Shown here: positions 25,522-34,884 of the stretch, one piece after another
How positions within the stretch are numbered: the first letter of the stretch is position 1
Layout: the number at the start of each line of letters is the position of its first letter
Source: Paraburkholderia elongata
Lineage (GTDB): Bacteria > Pseudomonadota > Gammaproteobacteria > Burkholderiales > Burkholderiaceae
NCBI RefSeq assembly: GCF_013177735.1
Contig: NZ_WOEZ01000001.1
Location: 1-51,550, forward strand
Reading direction: 5' to 3'
Length of the DNA: 51,550 nt
Notes under the pieces: model-generated
Told to the model about the DNA's origin: nothing
What the model saw: the letters and a program-made list of their open reading frames with translations, nothing else
Database searches by the model: none
Position numbers and translations under genes: made by a program

Positions 25522-27596
25522 TGCAGTCCTACCGTGATGTGAAGGTTTCCCCAGGCGTCGACTTCCAGGCTGTCACCAGGCAACAGCACGGTGGTCGTCG
25601 CGTTTTCCTCGACCAGCGCGGGACCGTGGACCACGTCCTGCCACGCCAGCTCCGGCCTGCGGTAGACCGGCGTTGGCAGAAAACCGTGACCGTCGAAGTA
25701 GACGTCCTGGGTGGCGTACGCCTCGAGCGGGCGGGCACCGCGCCGATCGATCGGATCGGTTGTCGGCTTCGGCATCACGCCAGCGACGGACGAACGGATG
25801 CTGACGATTTCCGCCCCCTGTTCCGGCGAAGAGAAGCCGTAACGCAGCAAATGCTCCGCATCAAAGCACGCTTTGATCGCTACGACGTCGCCCTTCTGGT
25901 AAGCCTGCATCGGCAGTTCTACCGTCACGGCGTGTTCCTGGCCGATATAGCGCATGTCAGCGAAGCGAGTGATTTCGACCTTTCCACTCTGATCGCTCGC
26001 TTGCTGAACATCCGCAGTGCCCTGCACTTCCATTGCCTCGTGCAGCGCGTTCATTGTGTCGAAATCGACTTCTGCAAGCCGGACGAACATCGTTTGCGCA
26101 AAATCGCGCCGAAGGTCCGCGACGAGCATTCCGTAAGCCGAAAAGTGCCCAGGCGCATTCGGGATGATCACTTTGCTGATGCGCAACTCGCGTGCAATGA
26201 GCGACGCATGCAACGGGCCTGCGCCGCCGATGGCGACCATCGGAAAATCCCGCACGTCAAGTCCACGTTCAGTCGTCACACGTTTGACCACATTGGCCAT
26301 CGACGACGCCGCGATGCGGATGATGCCGTCCGCTGCTTTCTCGGTTGAGATCCCGAGAGGCTCGCCGACAAATCGATCGAGTGCCGCTTTGGCAAGCGCC
26401 GGATCGAGCTTCATGTCACCGCCAAGAAATCGCTCGGACGACAGACGGCCGAGGACGAGATTGGCATCGGTTACCGTCGGCTCGATACCGCCAAGCCCAT
26501 AGCAGGCCGGGCCCGGCTTCGAGCCAGCGCTTTGCGGCCCGACCCGCAACGCCCCCCCGGACGTCACACGCGCGATGCTGCCGCCGCCGGTACCCACTTC
26601 CTGAATGTCGATCATTGGAATCTGCGCCGGCAGCCCTTCAGCGTATCCGCCGATCATCACCTGATTGGCGACCAGCGCTTCACCGTTCACGACGACGCCC
26701 GATTTCGCGGTGGTGCCGCCCATGTCGAACGCAATCGCATCGCGCAATCCGATCTGCTCGCACAGCGCACGAACCCCAATCACGCCGGCGGCGGGACCGG
26801 ACTCGAGCATTCGAATGCACTCCTGCCGAGCTTGAGCAAGGTCGAACAACCCGCCAGTCGACTGAACGATCAGGAAGCGGCCGCCGAAACCGATCTGCTT
26901 GAGGTCACCATCGATCTCGTCCAGATAGGTCTGCACCCGGGGCCCCACATACACGTTGGCGGCGACAGTAGAGGTCCGCTCGAATTCCCGATATTCGCGC
27001 GACAGTTCGTGCGATGCGGAGATGAACGCGGTGGGAAAGCGCTGCTCCAGGAACGCCTTCACTTGCAGTTCGTGGGTTGGGTTGCGGTAGGCGTTCAGGA
27101 ATGCGATCGCGATCGCGTTCGCACCGCTGCGTTGGATCTCCCGAGCCAGTTGCTCCAGCGACTCACCGGAGAGCGCCTCGAGCACTGCACCGCTCGAATC
27201 AACGCGCTCACTCACTTCAAAGCGGGCTGACCGCGGAATCAGCGGTACATGCTTCTTGAAGAACAAGTTATAGGCATCGGGCCGATTAATGCGACCGATC
27301 TCGTAAATGTCACGGAAGCCTCGCGTCGTGACCAGCACCGCCCGGGCTCCGCTGCGCTCGAGGATCGTGTTGATAGCGACCGTCGCGCCGTGCAGGAACA
27401 ACGATGCGTCGGCGAAGTCGGATCCAGCCTTACGCACTCCCAACTTGATGCCGTCGACGATCCGGTCGTTTGTCGACAGCGTCTTCCCGAGCCGCAGCTC
27501 ACCGGTCGCGGGGTCAAACGTTGTCACATCGGTGAACGTCCCCCCCACGTCGGCTGCAATGCGCATGCGTGCGCCCATCCCCTTATGCTGCCTCAT
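25518..27596 (-). CDS. hyuA: Hydantoinase/oxoprolinase subunit A
   Basis: A 692-residue HyuA-type subunit of standard length with the actin/HSP70-like ATPase fold. The phosphate-1 loop DVGGTFTD lies at residues 16-23. DMGGTTAKSGVV is the second nucleotide motif, and GGAGPLHASLIARELRISKV the adenosine-binding part. It phosphorylates the amide oxygen so that HyuB can open the ring. The ATG at 27596 is supported by GGAGGG 8 bases upstream; later starts (27578 and 27566) are less well placed. An IclR-type operator lies 18 bases upstream of the start, so it is probably under control of the IclR protein. hyuA and hyuB form a two-gene operon. Confidence 0.94.
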   Translation of the reverse strand: MRQHKGMGARMRIAADVGGTFTDVTTFDPATGELRLGKTLSTNDRIVDGIKLGVRKAGSDFADASLFLHGATVAINTILERSGARAVLVTTRGFRDIYEIGRINRPDAYNLFFKKHVPLIPRSARFEVSERVDSSGAVLEALSGESLEQLAREIQRSGANAIAIAFLNAYRNPTHELQVKAFLEQRFPTAFISASHELSREYREFERTSTVAANVYVGPRVQTYLDEIDGDLKQIGFGGRFLIVQSTGGLFDLAQARQECIRMLESGPAAGVIGVRALCEQIGLRDAIAFDMGGTTAKSGVVVNGEALVANQVMIGGYAEGLPAQIPMIDIQEVGTGGGSIARVTSGGALRVGPQSAGSKPGPACYGLGGIEPTVTDANLVLGRLSSERFLGGDMKLDPALAKAALDRFVGEPLGISTEKAADGIIRIAASSMANVVKRVTTERGLDVRDFPMVAIGGAGPLHASLIARELRISKVIIPNAPGHFSAYGMLVADLRRDFAQTMFVRLAEVDFDTMNALHEAMEVQGTADVQQASDQSGKVEITRFADMRYIGQEHAVTVELPMQAYQKGDVVAIKACFDAEHLLRYGFSSPEQGAEIVSIRSSVAGVMPKPTTDPIDRRGARPLEAYATQDVYFDGHGFLPTPVYRRPELAWQDVVHGPALVEENATTTVLLPGDSLEVDAWGNLHITVGLQ

Positions 27597-27613
27597 TCTC
27601 GTCGCCCTCCATA

Positions 27614-27636
27614 TTTAAGTAACCCTGTTACCTAAT
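27614..27636. promoter_or_regulatory. IclR-type operator upstream of hyuA
   Basis: TTTAAGTAAC (27614-27623), CCT, GTTACCTAAT (27627-27636). The core GTAAC-N3-GTTAC is perfect. It lies just upstream of the hyuA ribosome site, a position suited to repression. Confidence 0.7.
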
Positions 27637-27639
27637 GTA

Positions 27640-27944
27640 TCGAAACGACCGGAACCGGTCAATTCATTTCGACAGGGCGCGGGTAACTACCTAATCGAGG
27701 GCAGACCGGTAATGCACTCGTCGGGAACTGAGGCCCGGACGGGCATGAAACCCCGGAAAGCCGCCAGTCACGTGTCGATGCGAGGCGAATTGTTTTTGTC
27801 ATGCGATTGCGCGACAGCCCAATATGAAGGAATCCAGAGCATACGGAAGACATTGGCGCGCCGTGCGACGCGGCTTCAGCGGTGCGTGGTACCGGTTGGA
27901 CGTGACTCGAAGTCTGCGCAACAAGGGACATGGGGTGAACGTAT
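27640..27944. other. Unassigned stretch between the hyuA promoter and an IS21 relic
   Basis: About 300 bases with no recognisable gene. Open frames exist on both strands but none has a family motif. It probably contains the outer part of the hyuA promoter and then sequence brought in with the IS21 relic. Confidence 0.4.
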
Positions 27945-28150
27945 TCACGCCGGCGCGGTGCTGCTGACTCATCGAGCGCTTGAGCGGCCTCGCCTAGTCC
28001 CTGCGCTTCCGGGAGAACTGCGTGTAGCGGTAGGTCGGCTGCCCGGGATTCGCCTCGGCGTATTCCTCCCAAAACGGTTGCAGCGTCACGCCGTTGCCGC
28101 GCAGCTCACGGCGTAACACACCGTAGTCGTGGCCGATACATCTGTCGATC
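27945..28150 (-). pseudogene. IS21-family IstA fragment
   Basis: The minus strand reads YGVLRRELRGNGVTLQPFWE, EYAEANPGQPTYRYTQFSRK, RRD, a stop, then ARPLKRSMSQQHRAG. This is the middle of an IS21 IstA transposase up to the HRAG that precedes the catalytic core. Only about 65 codons remain. It truncates the LLM gene to its right and suggests how that gene lost its C-terminal half. Confidence 0.75.
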
Positions 28151-28179
28151 GCGGCCGATAAGCCGCTACTCAAGTTCGA

Positions 28180-28760
28180 ACAGCCGCCTTGACCTTGCCT
28201 GAGAACGGCGACATCGCGATTGGAGGCAGCGGGCGCTGGTAAGGCTTCTGCATATAGCCAATTCCGAGCGAAGGAACGGTTGATTCGGTGATCTTGACCT
28301 GCCAGTACTTGCCCTGAATGTCGTAAGGTGGGTCTTGTCGCCAGATCTTGGTAATGAAGTCAATTGACTCCAGGAGCTTCTCGGTTCGTACCTTGCCGTC
28401 GGTGTTGCGAAACACTTCATGGCCGCTTGACAGGCCGGACGGGCCAATGCCGAATATGAACCGTCCCTCGGACATATGGTCGAATTGTTCTGCTTCGGCG
28501 GCAACGATTTCGGGATCCTGATTAGGCAGCGCTACGACACCCGTACCAAAGACGATGTTTTTTGTCTTCGCCAAAAGTGAGGCCATGAACATCATCAGAG
28601 CCGCGATGGGTTCCGTTGTCGCCGAGAAGTGTTCGCCTACCCATGCCTGATCAAACCCAAGCTCATCAGCGTATATGATTTTCCTGACGTTCTCTTTCAG
28701 CGTTTCGTGAAGGGGGCGATTGGCGGGACGAAGCGGGATTTAAAAAAGGCCGAGTTTCAC
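28180..28760 (-). pseudogene. LLM-class monooxygenase, N-terminal half with early stop
   Basis: From a GTG at 28760 (preceded by GGAGACTCCT) the frame reads KLGLF, then TAA (28740-28742), then IPLRPANRPLHETLKENVRK, ADELGFDQAWVGEHFSATTE, GTGVVALPNQDPEIVAAEAE and FDHMSEGRFIFGIGPSGL, up to PPIAMSPFSGKVKAA. This is the first half of a group C-like flavin monooxygenase. Codon 7 is a stop and the last roughly 170 residues are replaced by IS21 sequence. It lies 28 bases behind the flavin reductase gene and was its partner. A C-terminal half of a very similar enzyme lies at 46.7-47.3 kb. Confidence 0.85.
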
Positions 28761-28787
28761 AGGAGTCTCCAGAAAAGGTTGATGAGT

Positions 28788-29318
28788 CTATGCAGCGGGT
28801 TGAATTTCAACGCGGGTGCCGTTATGCCAGACATAGGGACCTGTCGTATCGCCAAGGGCAACCTCGAAGACGCGGCCGATGAATACAGTGTGTGTGCCGT
28901 ATGTCAAAGATCCATCTTCCTCGCAGAAAATGGATGCCTGTGCGGTACGGAGGTAAGGAAGACCTCGCACTCCCTGCGCCCAATCTGTTGAGGCGAAGCG
29001 ATGCTCATGCATTGCGGAGTTGGAAAACGCCTCAACGATGGGGCCGTGCTTAGACGTCAGGACGTTGATGCAGAATGCTCTTTTTGATTTCAGTCGTTCG
29101 GAGATGCTTGCTGACTCGTTGACCGAGATAAGCATCGAGGGCGGATCAAATGACACCGACACCACGGCCGAGGCTGCCATACCGTGAGGCCTGCCAGCCT
29201 CGTCGCATGTTGTGATTACACATACTGAACTCGCCATGCCCCTGAGGGCCGCCTTGAAAGTGGAAAGGACAGTGGCACCGTCGACACTCGTAGGCTTTGC
29301 TTCAAAGGACTCGGACAT
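28788..29318 (-). CDS. Flavin reductase (HpaC/FRP family)
   Basis: A 176-residue FMN-binding split-barrel protein of usual length. Typical segments are FKAALRGMASSVCVITTCDE, GRPHGMAASAVVSVSFDPPS, MLISVNESASISERL, KRAFCINVL and GTHTVFIGRVFEVALGDT. It supplies FMNH2 to two-component monooxygenases. It starts at 29318 with GGAGAG before the ATG. Its immediate partner, the LLM gene 28 bases downstream, is broken. It could instead serve the intact LLM enzyme at 20.6 kb. Confidence 0.92.
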   Translation of the reverse strand: MSESFEAKPTSVDGATVLSTFKAALRGMASSVCVITTCDEAGRPHGMAASAVVSVSFDPPSMLISVNESASISERLKSKRAFCINVLTSKHGPIVEAFSNSAMHEHRFASTDWAQGVRGLPYLRTAQASIFCEEDGSLTYGTHTVFIGRVFEVALGDTTGPYVWHNGTRVEIQPAA

Positions 29319-29429
29319 TTTGACTCTCCATCGTGAGATGCATGTTTGGGGATGACCCGCTTCACTGGACGGTTAAGCAGTTGAATCGTGCCTGGGTGAG
29401 GGTCCTCCGTTTGATGTGACGTTGCGGGG

Positions 29430-30078
29430 GCGCACGGGGAGTCGAGCTTACGTACGAAACGGTGCGGCGCTGGGCGACGAAGTTCGGTCTGGCGATCGCG
29501 CGGCGCATTCGGTCGACAGCGCCGGGGCGCGGCGACAAGTGGCACCTGGATGAGGTGGTCGTCACGATCAACGCTAGGAAGCATTCGCTGTGGCGGGTCG
29601 TCGATCATCACGGCGCAGTGCTCGGCGTGCTGGTGCAGATCCGCCGCGACAAGGCGGCCAAACGGCTGATGTGCAAGCTGCTCAAGCGCCATGGCCGCCC
29701 ACGCGTGATCGTAACGGACAAGCTGCGCAGCTACGGGGCGGCGAACAACGAACTGGGCCTGAACGTCGAGCATCGGCAGCACAAAGAACTGAACAACCGG
29801 GCGGAGAATTCGCACCAGCCCACACGGGTATGCGAGAAGGGAATGCGCCGCTTCAAATCTGCTCGCCAGCTTCAACGATTTGCCTCGGTTCATGGACAGG
29901 TTTCGAATCTGTTCATGGCGTGCCGTTACAACCGCAACGCGTAGCACAAACGCGAGGCGCGCGCCCTGGCTATCGTGGCCGGGGAAAGGGCCTCGTGCGC
30001 CCGCATGGCGGCGTAAGACCATCGATTGCCAACTCCGACCGCCCTTGCTCGTCCTTCTGCCGGTGACTTGACAATACC
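29430..30078 (+). pseudogene. IS6-family transposase, 5'-truncated, with right IS end
   Basis: The plus strand encodes GVELTYETVRRWATKFGLAI, DKWHLDEVVVTINARKHS (Asp), RPRVIVTDKLRSYGA (Asp) and NNRAENSHQPTRV (Glu), ending MACRYNRNA at 29944. The catalytic core is complete, but the N-terminal 50 or so residues are gone, so it is probably dead. The right IS end finishes CTTGACAATACC at 30078. The last 170 bases are nearly identical to the right end of the chimeric IS6 element at 13.6-13.8 kb, which shows that one donated sequence to the other. Confidence 0.8.
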
Positions 30079-30138
30079 TGATGGACTCACTGCGACAATC
30101 TGGTTGGCACGTCACTGAGTACGAAATTCGAACGCCTC

Positions 30139-31575
30139 TCAGACCTGATGGACAAACTTGGTTGTCAGATAGGCCTCTATCCCTTCCGTACCGCCTTCAA
30201 GGCCGTAGCCGCTGTCTTTGACGCCGCCAAAGGGCGCTTCAGGCATAGTGACGGCAAATGTATTGACACCGACCATCCCCGCCTCGATCGACGAAGCGAG
30301 CCGATTTGCTCTATCTGAAGCTCCCGAGAAGGCAAAGGCAGCCAGGCCATATCCCAATCGATTCGAGCGCGCGATCACGTCGTCTTCATCTCTGAAGGAA
30401 CTGGTGACGACAACTGGGCCGAAAGGCTCCTCGTTCATGATGGTTGCTGTTTCCGGAACATTTGCAAGGACTGTCGGCTGCCAGAAATATCCGTGATTAC
30501 CGGTTCTGCTCCCGCCGACGATTAGATCGGCACCCTGTCGAGTAGCGTCACTGATAAGTCGTTCCATGGCATCCATCCGCCGTGGATTGGACAATGGACC
30601 CATCTGCGTTGCCGGATCCATCCCATCACCAACGACTAATGACCTTGCGGCTTCCGAGATGTTCTTGACGAATTTGTCATGTACGGCCTCATGGACATAG
30701 AACCGCGTCGGAGCGATGCAGATCTGGCCTGCGTTCATGAACTTATAGGCTGCCGCTTCGGCAATCACCCTATCGAGATCGACATCGTCAAATATTACCG
30801 TTGGCGCGTGGCCCCCTAGCTCCATGGTCATTCGCTTGATATGCTTTACCGAGAGTTCGGCCAGAAGCGTGCCAACCTTCGTTGATCCGGTAAAAGAAAC
30901 CTTCCGGATGGCGGGCGAACTGATGAGATGGGTGGATATCATCGAAGGGTCACCGAACACCACGGAAAGAGCGCCGGGCGGAACGCCGGCGTCGAGAAAG
31001 CATTCCGCGATCTTCAGTGCGCCCGTAGGGGTTTCCTCCGCAGGCTTGATGATGCACGAACAACCGGCAGCTAATGCCGTGGCGATTTTCCGCGCAGGCA
31101 GAAAGGCCGGGAGATTCCAAGGTGTGAATGCAGCGACCGGCCCGACTGGCTCCTTGACGACGAGCGCCCGTCCCTTGGTGGCAACCGGCAGTACGCGACC
31201 ATAGGTGCGCCGCGCCTCCTCAGCCTGCCAATCCACAACATCGGCGGTCCACAATACCTCCCAACGAGCCTCGAAGAGCGGCTTTCCCTGTTCCAACGTT
31301 ATCGCAGCAGCGATCGAATCAATGCGTTCACGCATTAGTTCCGCCGCGCGCTTGAGCACCTTTCCCCTTTCCAGCGGAGGCACTTGAGACCATGACCGGA
31401 ATGCGCCGCTGGCCAGTTCGATGGCTCGAGTGAGATCTGAGAGCGTCGCGACTGGCAGCGCCCCGAGAACTTCGCCCGTAGATGGATTGCGCACCGGCAA
31501 TCCTTCGCGACCATCGCGACTCACTCTTTCGCCGTTTATAAGTAGGTAGGGCTGATCGTATGCGGGGTCAGTCAT
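30139..31575 (-). CDS. NAD(P)-dependent aldehyde dehydrogenase (semialdehyde type)
   Basis: A 478-residue ALDH of standard length. The catalytic base is Glu252 in MELGGHAPTV, and the nucleophile is Cys286 in NAGQICIAPTRFY, a context seen in succinate-semialdehyde dehydrogenases (GabD type). AAFTPWNLPAFLPARKIATA and NEEPFGPVVVTS are further family motifs. It oxidises an aldehyde to a carboxylate in the cytoplasm. Its start overlaps the end of the GMC gene by 8 bases, so alcohol oxidation and aldehyde oxidation are coupled in one operon under the operator at 33243. The true substrate may not be succinate semialdehyde. Confidence 0.93.
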   Translation of the reverse strand: MTDPAYDQPYLLINGERVSRDGREGLPVRNPSTGEVLGALPVATLSDLTRAIELASGAFRSWSQVPPLERGKVLKRAAELMRERIDSIAAAITLEQGKPLFEARWEVLWTADVVDWQAEEARRTYGRVLPVATKGRALVVKEPVGPVAAFTPWNLPAFLPARKIATALAAGCSCIIKPAEETPTGALKIAECFLDAGVPPGALSVVFGDPSMISTHLISSPAIRKVSFTGSTKVGTLLAELSVKHIKRMTMELGGHAPTVIFDDVDLDRVIAEAAAYKFMNAGQICIAPTRFYVHEAVHDKFVKNISEAARSLVVGDGMDPATQMGPLSNPRRMDAMERLISDATRQGADLIVGGSRTGNHGYFWQPTVLANVPETATIMNEEPFGPVVVTSSFRDEDDVIARSNRLGYGLAAFAFSGASDRANRLASSIEAGMVGVNTFAVTMPEAPFGGVKDSGYGLEGGTEGIEAYLTTKFVHQV

Positions 31576-33232
31576 GGGCTTCCTCTTCGTTGTCGTTTAC
31601 GTTTAACTTCTCGCGCAATGATGCGGTTCCCATCATCAGCGACACGGCCCGATCCGCGATCGCCATGATGGGTGCGTTCGTGTTGGCGCTGATAATGTTG
31701 GGCATGATCGATCCATCGAATACACGCAAGCCGGTTACCCCGCGGACCCTGAGTTCCGGATCGACCACCGACATTGGATCTGATGCCGGGCCCATTCGGC
31801 AGCCGCCGACGGGATGCCAGTTCGTTCCCGTCACCCGCCGCACATAGTTTGCGATCTCCTCATCGCTCGTCAGCGTGTCCGGCAAGAGAACACGCGCAAC
31901 CTTGTCCGAGAATGGACGGGTGTTTACGACCTGCCGGAGAAACTTCACGCCACCCACGAGTTCCTGAACATCCTCCACTCGCGTCAGCCAGCCAGGATCA
32001 ATGATCGGCGCATCGGCCGGATCCGCTGAACGAAGCCGCATCGCTCCCCTGGATTTTGGAGCCACGAGATTGGCGATCAGCGTCGCGCCAGGCGGTTGCC
32101 GTCGTTTGTTCCCCGGCTCGGGGTAAAGCGTGCCGACGCAATAGAGCTGTATGGTTGGAGCACTTCCCGGAGACAGCGGATTCAGAAATGCCGTGACTTC
32201 GGAGCCGGTCGAAGCGACCGGGCCCGAGCGGAAGAGCAGATATTGGAGGCCGTTCGCTAACATGCGCCGCCCCCTGTCTTCTCCAGAAAAGCCGAAATTG
32301 GCGGTCGTTTGTACGGCGATGCTTGCGTCGTTGTGGTCCTGCATATTTTGGCCGACACCAGGCAGATCGACTTTGACATCGATCCCCAGTCGGGAGAGAT
32401 CCGCCGCAGGTCCAATCCCCGACAGCATCAAGAGTTTGGGAGAAATGAAAGCGCCTGCCGCAAGCACGACTTCTTGCCGCGCAAACGCCCTTGCGACGCC
32501 TTTCCCTTGATCGGAGAACTCGACACCAACAGCACGGTCACCCTCAAAGAGGATTCGAAGCGCGGGCGATCGGAATTTGATTTTGAGACGTGGGTTCCCC
32601 TTGAGCGGAGCGATGAACGCCTCCGCTGCGCTACAACGGCGGCCGAAATAAGTTGTCGACTGGATGAACGTCGCGCCACGCTCATCGCCGGCATTTACGT
32701 CCGGCGTGAAAGGGATACCCATCTCCTGGAGAGTTAGCAGAAAGGCTCGCGAAATCCGCGTAGGGGGATGGTGGGCGTCAGAAACCTTCAGTGGACCATC
32801 GACGCCATGGAATGGCGCGCCCAGCCTCTGGTTGCCTTCTTGCCGAATGAAATGGGGCAGAAGATCGTCCCACCCCCACCCCACTCCACCGAGCGCGTCA
32901 TCCCATTTATCGTAGTCAGCCCGCGCACCTCTTGTATACGTCATGGCGTTGACGGAACTGCCACCGCCAATGACGTTAGCCTGCAAAACCCCAACACGGC
33001 GTCCGCTCAACGCCGGCTGGGGTTCAGATACATGGTTGACCAAAAATCGACCGGGATTGAAAACCATCTTCACAAACCCGGCTGGCATGTGAATGAGCGG
33101 ATGGTGATCGGGGAATCCCCCCTCCAACAGCAATACTTCCGCTCCGAACTCGCTGACCAGCCGAGACGCCGCAACGCAACCCGCCGATCCGGCGCCTATC
33201 ACGATGTAGTCGAATGTCGGAGTTCCTTGCAT
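31568..33232 (-). CDS. GMC-family FAD-dependent alcohol oxidoreductase
   Basis: A 554-residue glucose-methanol-choline oxidoreductase of BetA/AlkJ type. The FAD dinucleotide motif GAGSAG is at residues 13-18, followed by LLLEGG. GMC signature 1 region NVIGGGSSVNAMTYTRGA, signature 2 AGAFISPKLLMLSGIGP, and the active-site His in NWHPVGGCRMG with Asn in SANTNAPIMAIADRA complete the set. It oxidises a primary alcohol to an aldehyde that the overlapping ALDH can take on. GTGAGG precedes the ATG and the IclR-type operator lies 10 bases upstream of the start. It is the first gene of the GMC-ALDH operon. Confidence 0.94.
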   Translation of the reverse strand: MQGTPTFDYIVIGAGSAGCVAASRLVSEFGAEVLLLEGGFPDHHPLIHMPAGFVKMVFNPGRFLVNHVSEPQPALSGRRVGVLQANVIGGGSSVNAMTYTRGARADYDKWDDALGGVGWGWDDLLPHFIRQEGNQRLGAPFHGVDGPLKVSDAHHPPTRISRAFLLTLQEMGIPFTPDVNAGDERGATFIQSTTYFGRRCSAAEAFIAPLKGNPRLKIKFRSPALRILFEGDRAVGVEFSDQGKGVARAFARQEVVLAAGAFISPKLLMLSGIGPAADLSRLGIDVKVDLPGVGQNMQDHNDASIAVQTTANFGFSGEDRGRRMLANGLQYLLFRSGPVASTGSEVTAFLNPLSPGSAPTIQLYCVGTLYPEPGNKRRQPPGATLIANLVAPKSRGAMRLRSADPADAPIIDPGWLTRVEDVQELVGGVKFLRQVVNTRPFSDKVARVLLPDTLTSDEEIANYVRRVTGTNWHPVGGCRMGPASDPMSVVDPELRVRGVTGLRVFDGSIMPNIISANTNAPIMAIADRAVSLMMGTASLREKLNVNDNEEEAHD

Positions 33233-33242
33233 AGCGCCTCAC

Positions 33243-33265
33243 TATAAGTAACGTTGTTACCGTAA
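33243..33265. promoter_or_regulatory. IclR-type operator upstream of the GMC gene
   Basis: TATAAGTAAC (33243-33252), GTT, GTTACCGTAA (33256-33265). The core GTAAC-N3-GTTAC is perfect, and a third GTAAC follows at 33262. It lies immediately before the ribosome site of the GMC gene. Confidence 0.7.
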
Positions 33266-33417
33266 CATCGGTACATAAAAACCGCAATAGGCATGCCAAA
33301 CTTTGGCGACGACAAATTTGTACCGCGGCTACTCATTTGCGAATGCAGGCCCCTTGCAGGCGGCCAAACTCAATGACCGACCTTATGTGCAAACCCTGCC
33401 CCGATCGGTGCCGGCAC

Positions 33418-34235
33418 GGTACTGTCACGTTAATTGAAATCGCGCGAGAAGAATTATAGAACCTAAGTAATCCTGAGTTATGCAGCAAGATGCTCCAGCA
33501 TCGAATGTCCGGTCACGGTCTCCCATGCCTCGAAAGCCAGCGTGCGTGCCTGCTGCTTCTGTTGCGCTTTCGGGTTGTACCGGCAGTGCATGAACAGGTT
33601 TGCCACCTGATCGTGCACCGAAGCGAATCGCTGCAGATGTCGCGCCGACTTGAAGCGGCGCATCACCTTATCGCGTACCCGCGTTGGCTGATGCGAATTT
33701 TCCGCCCGATTGTTCAACCCTTTGTGCTGCCGGTGTTCCATGTTCAGCCCCAGATCCCTGCTTGCAGCGGCGTAGCTCTTGAGCTTGTCGGTGATCAGGA
33801 CACGCGGTGTGCGTCCGTGCCTCTTGAGTAATTTACGCATGAGGCGCCTGACCGCATGCCTGTCGCGGCGGCTCTGTACCAGTACGTCGAGCACCGCACC
33901 GTGCTGGCCACCGCGCGCCACAGCCAGTGCTTCTTGCCGTTGATGGTGGCCACCACTTCATCGAGGTGCCACTTGTCGCCCCGCGCCAGGGCGGTGGAGC
34001 GGATGCGCCGGGCAATGCCTAGTCCAAATTCCACCGCCCAGCGCCGCACGGTTTCATGCGTGAGTGCAATGCCGCGCGCGGCCAGCAGTTCCTCGACCAT
34101 GCGCAGACTCAGCGGGAAACGGTAGTACAGCCACACAGCGTAGCTGATCACATCGGGCGGGAAGCGATAGCCCGCATAGGACAGCGGCTTATCCGTCACG
34201 GGTGTGTTCTGTTGGATCGCTGGTTTAATGCCCAA
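33418..34235 (-). mobile_element. IS6-family element with frameshifted transposase
   Basis: The left end GGTACTGTCACGTTAATTG starts at 33418. The transposase reads YAGYRFPPDVISYAVWLYYR, HETVRRWAVEFGLGIARR and DKWHLDEVVATINGKKHWLW (Asp). After a frameshift near 33910 it continues GAVLDVLVQSRRDR, PRVLITDKLKSYAA (Asp) and NNRAENSHQPTRV (Glu), ending EHLAA at 33478. All catalytic residues are present, but the frameshift should inactivate it. The right terminal repeat is missing: the IS sequence runs directly into the scoB stop codon at 34236, so an adjacent deletion removed it. Confidence 0.85.
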
Positions 34236-34874
34236 TTAGAGACCGACGAACGACAAGGTCGGTTCAGTGCGTTCCTGCAGATCTTCCCGAGAAACATCAG
34301 GGGCCAGTTCCTTGACTACGAGTCCCTGCTCCGTGACGTCGATGACCGCAATATCCGTAATGATTCGATTCACGACATTTGCCCCTGTGAGCGGAAGGGA
34401 GCAACGGCGGAGGATTTTCATTTCTCCGGCGCGTGTATTGTGCTCCATCAGAACGACCACCCGACGCGCGCCTCCTACGAGATCCATCGCGCCACCCATG
34501 CCTTTGACCAGCTTGCCGGGGATCATCCAGTTCGCAAGGTCTCCGCCCTCGCTGACTTGCATGGCCCCAAGGATCGATTGGTCCATGTGGCCGCCCCTGA
34601 TCATCGCGAACGACATCGAGGACGAGCAGATCGAAGCACCAGGAACCATCGTAATCGTTTGTTTCGCAGCGTCGATCAGGTCCGGATTGATCTCATCCTC
34701 GTAAGGCGGAGGTCCAATTCCGATAAGACCATTCTCGGATTGAAGCCACACTTGCATCCCCTCTGGAACATGGTCAACCACCTTTGTCGGAAGTCCGATC
34801 CCGAGATTCACGTAATCTCCGTCATGGAGCTCCGCGGCAGCCCGCGCTGCCATCTCTTCATGGGTCCAAGCCAT
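34236..34874 (-). CDS. scoB: 3-oxoacid CoA-transferase subunit B
   Basis: A 212-residue beta subunit, the normal length. The catalytic glutamate lies in WLQSENGLIGIGP, followed by SSSMSFAMIRGGHMDQSILG, GGDLANWMIPGKLVKGMGGA and MDLVGGARRVVVLMEH, all family hallmarks. With ScoA it transfers CoA between succinyl-CoA or another donor and a 3-oxo acid. It starts at 34874, 10 bases after the scoA stop. Its own stop is the junction with the IS6 element. PcaIJ (3-oxoadipate) and AtoDA (acetoacetate) are related possibilities; sequence alone does not choose between them. Confidence 0.93.
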   Translation of the reverse strand: MAWTHEEMAARAAAELHDGDYVNLGIGLPTKVVDHVPEGMQVWLQSENGLIGIGPPPYEDEINPDLIDAAKQTITMVPGASICSSSMSFAMIRGGHMDQSILGAMQVSEGGDLANWMIPGKLVKGMGGAMDLVGGARRVVVLMEHNTRAGEMKILRRCSLPLTGANVVNRIITDIAVIDVTEQGLVVKELAPDVSREDLQERTEPTLSFVGL

Positions 34875-34884
34875 TGTTAGCCTC

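Noticed and set aside
25494..26348. Plus-strand open frame antisense to hyuA
   Set aside because: No recognisable motif; hyuA on the other strand is unambiguous.
23608..27596. Acetone or acetophenone carboxylase instead of hydantoinase
   Set aside because: The extra small subunits that accompany those carboxylases are not present next to the two genes; a two-subunit amidohydrolase is the simpler call.
27712..28116. 134-codon plus-strand frame
   Set aside because: It lies over the IS21 IstA relic read in the opposite direction and shows no motif of its own.
33478..34235. Programmed frameshift in the IS6 transposase at 33.9 kb
   Set aside because: IS6 transposases are normally single frames and no slippery run is present, so a decay mutation is simpler.
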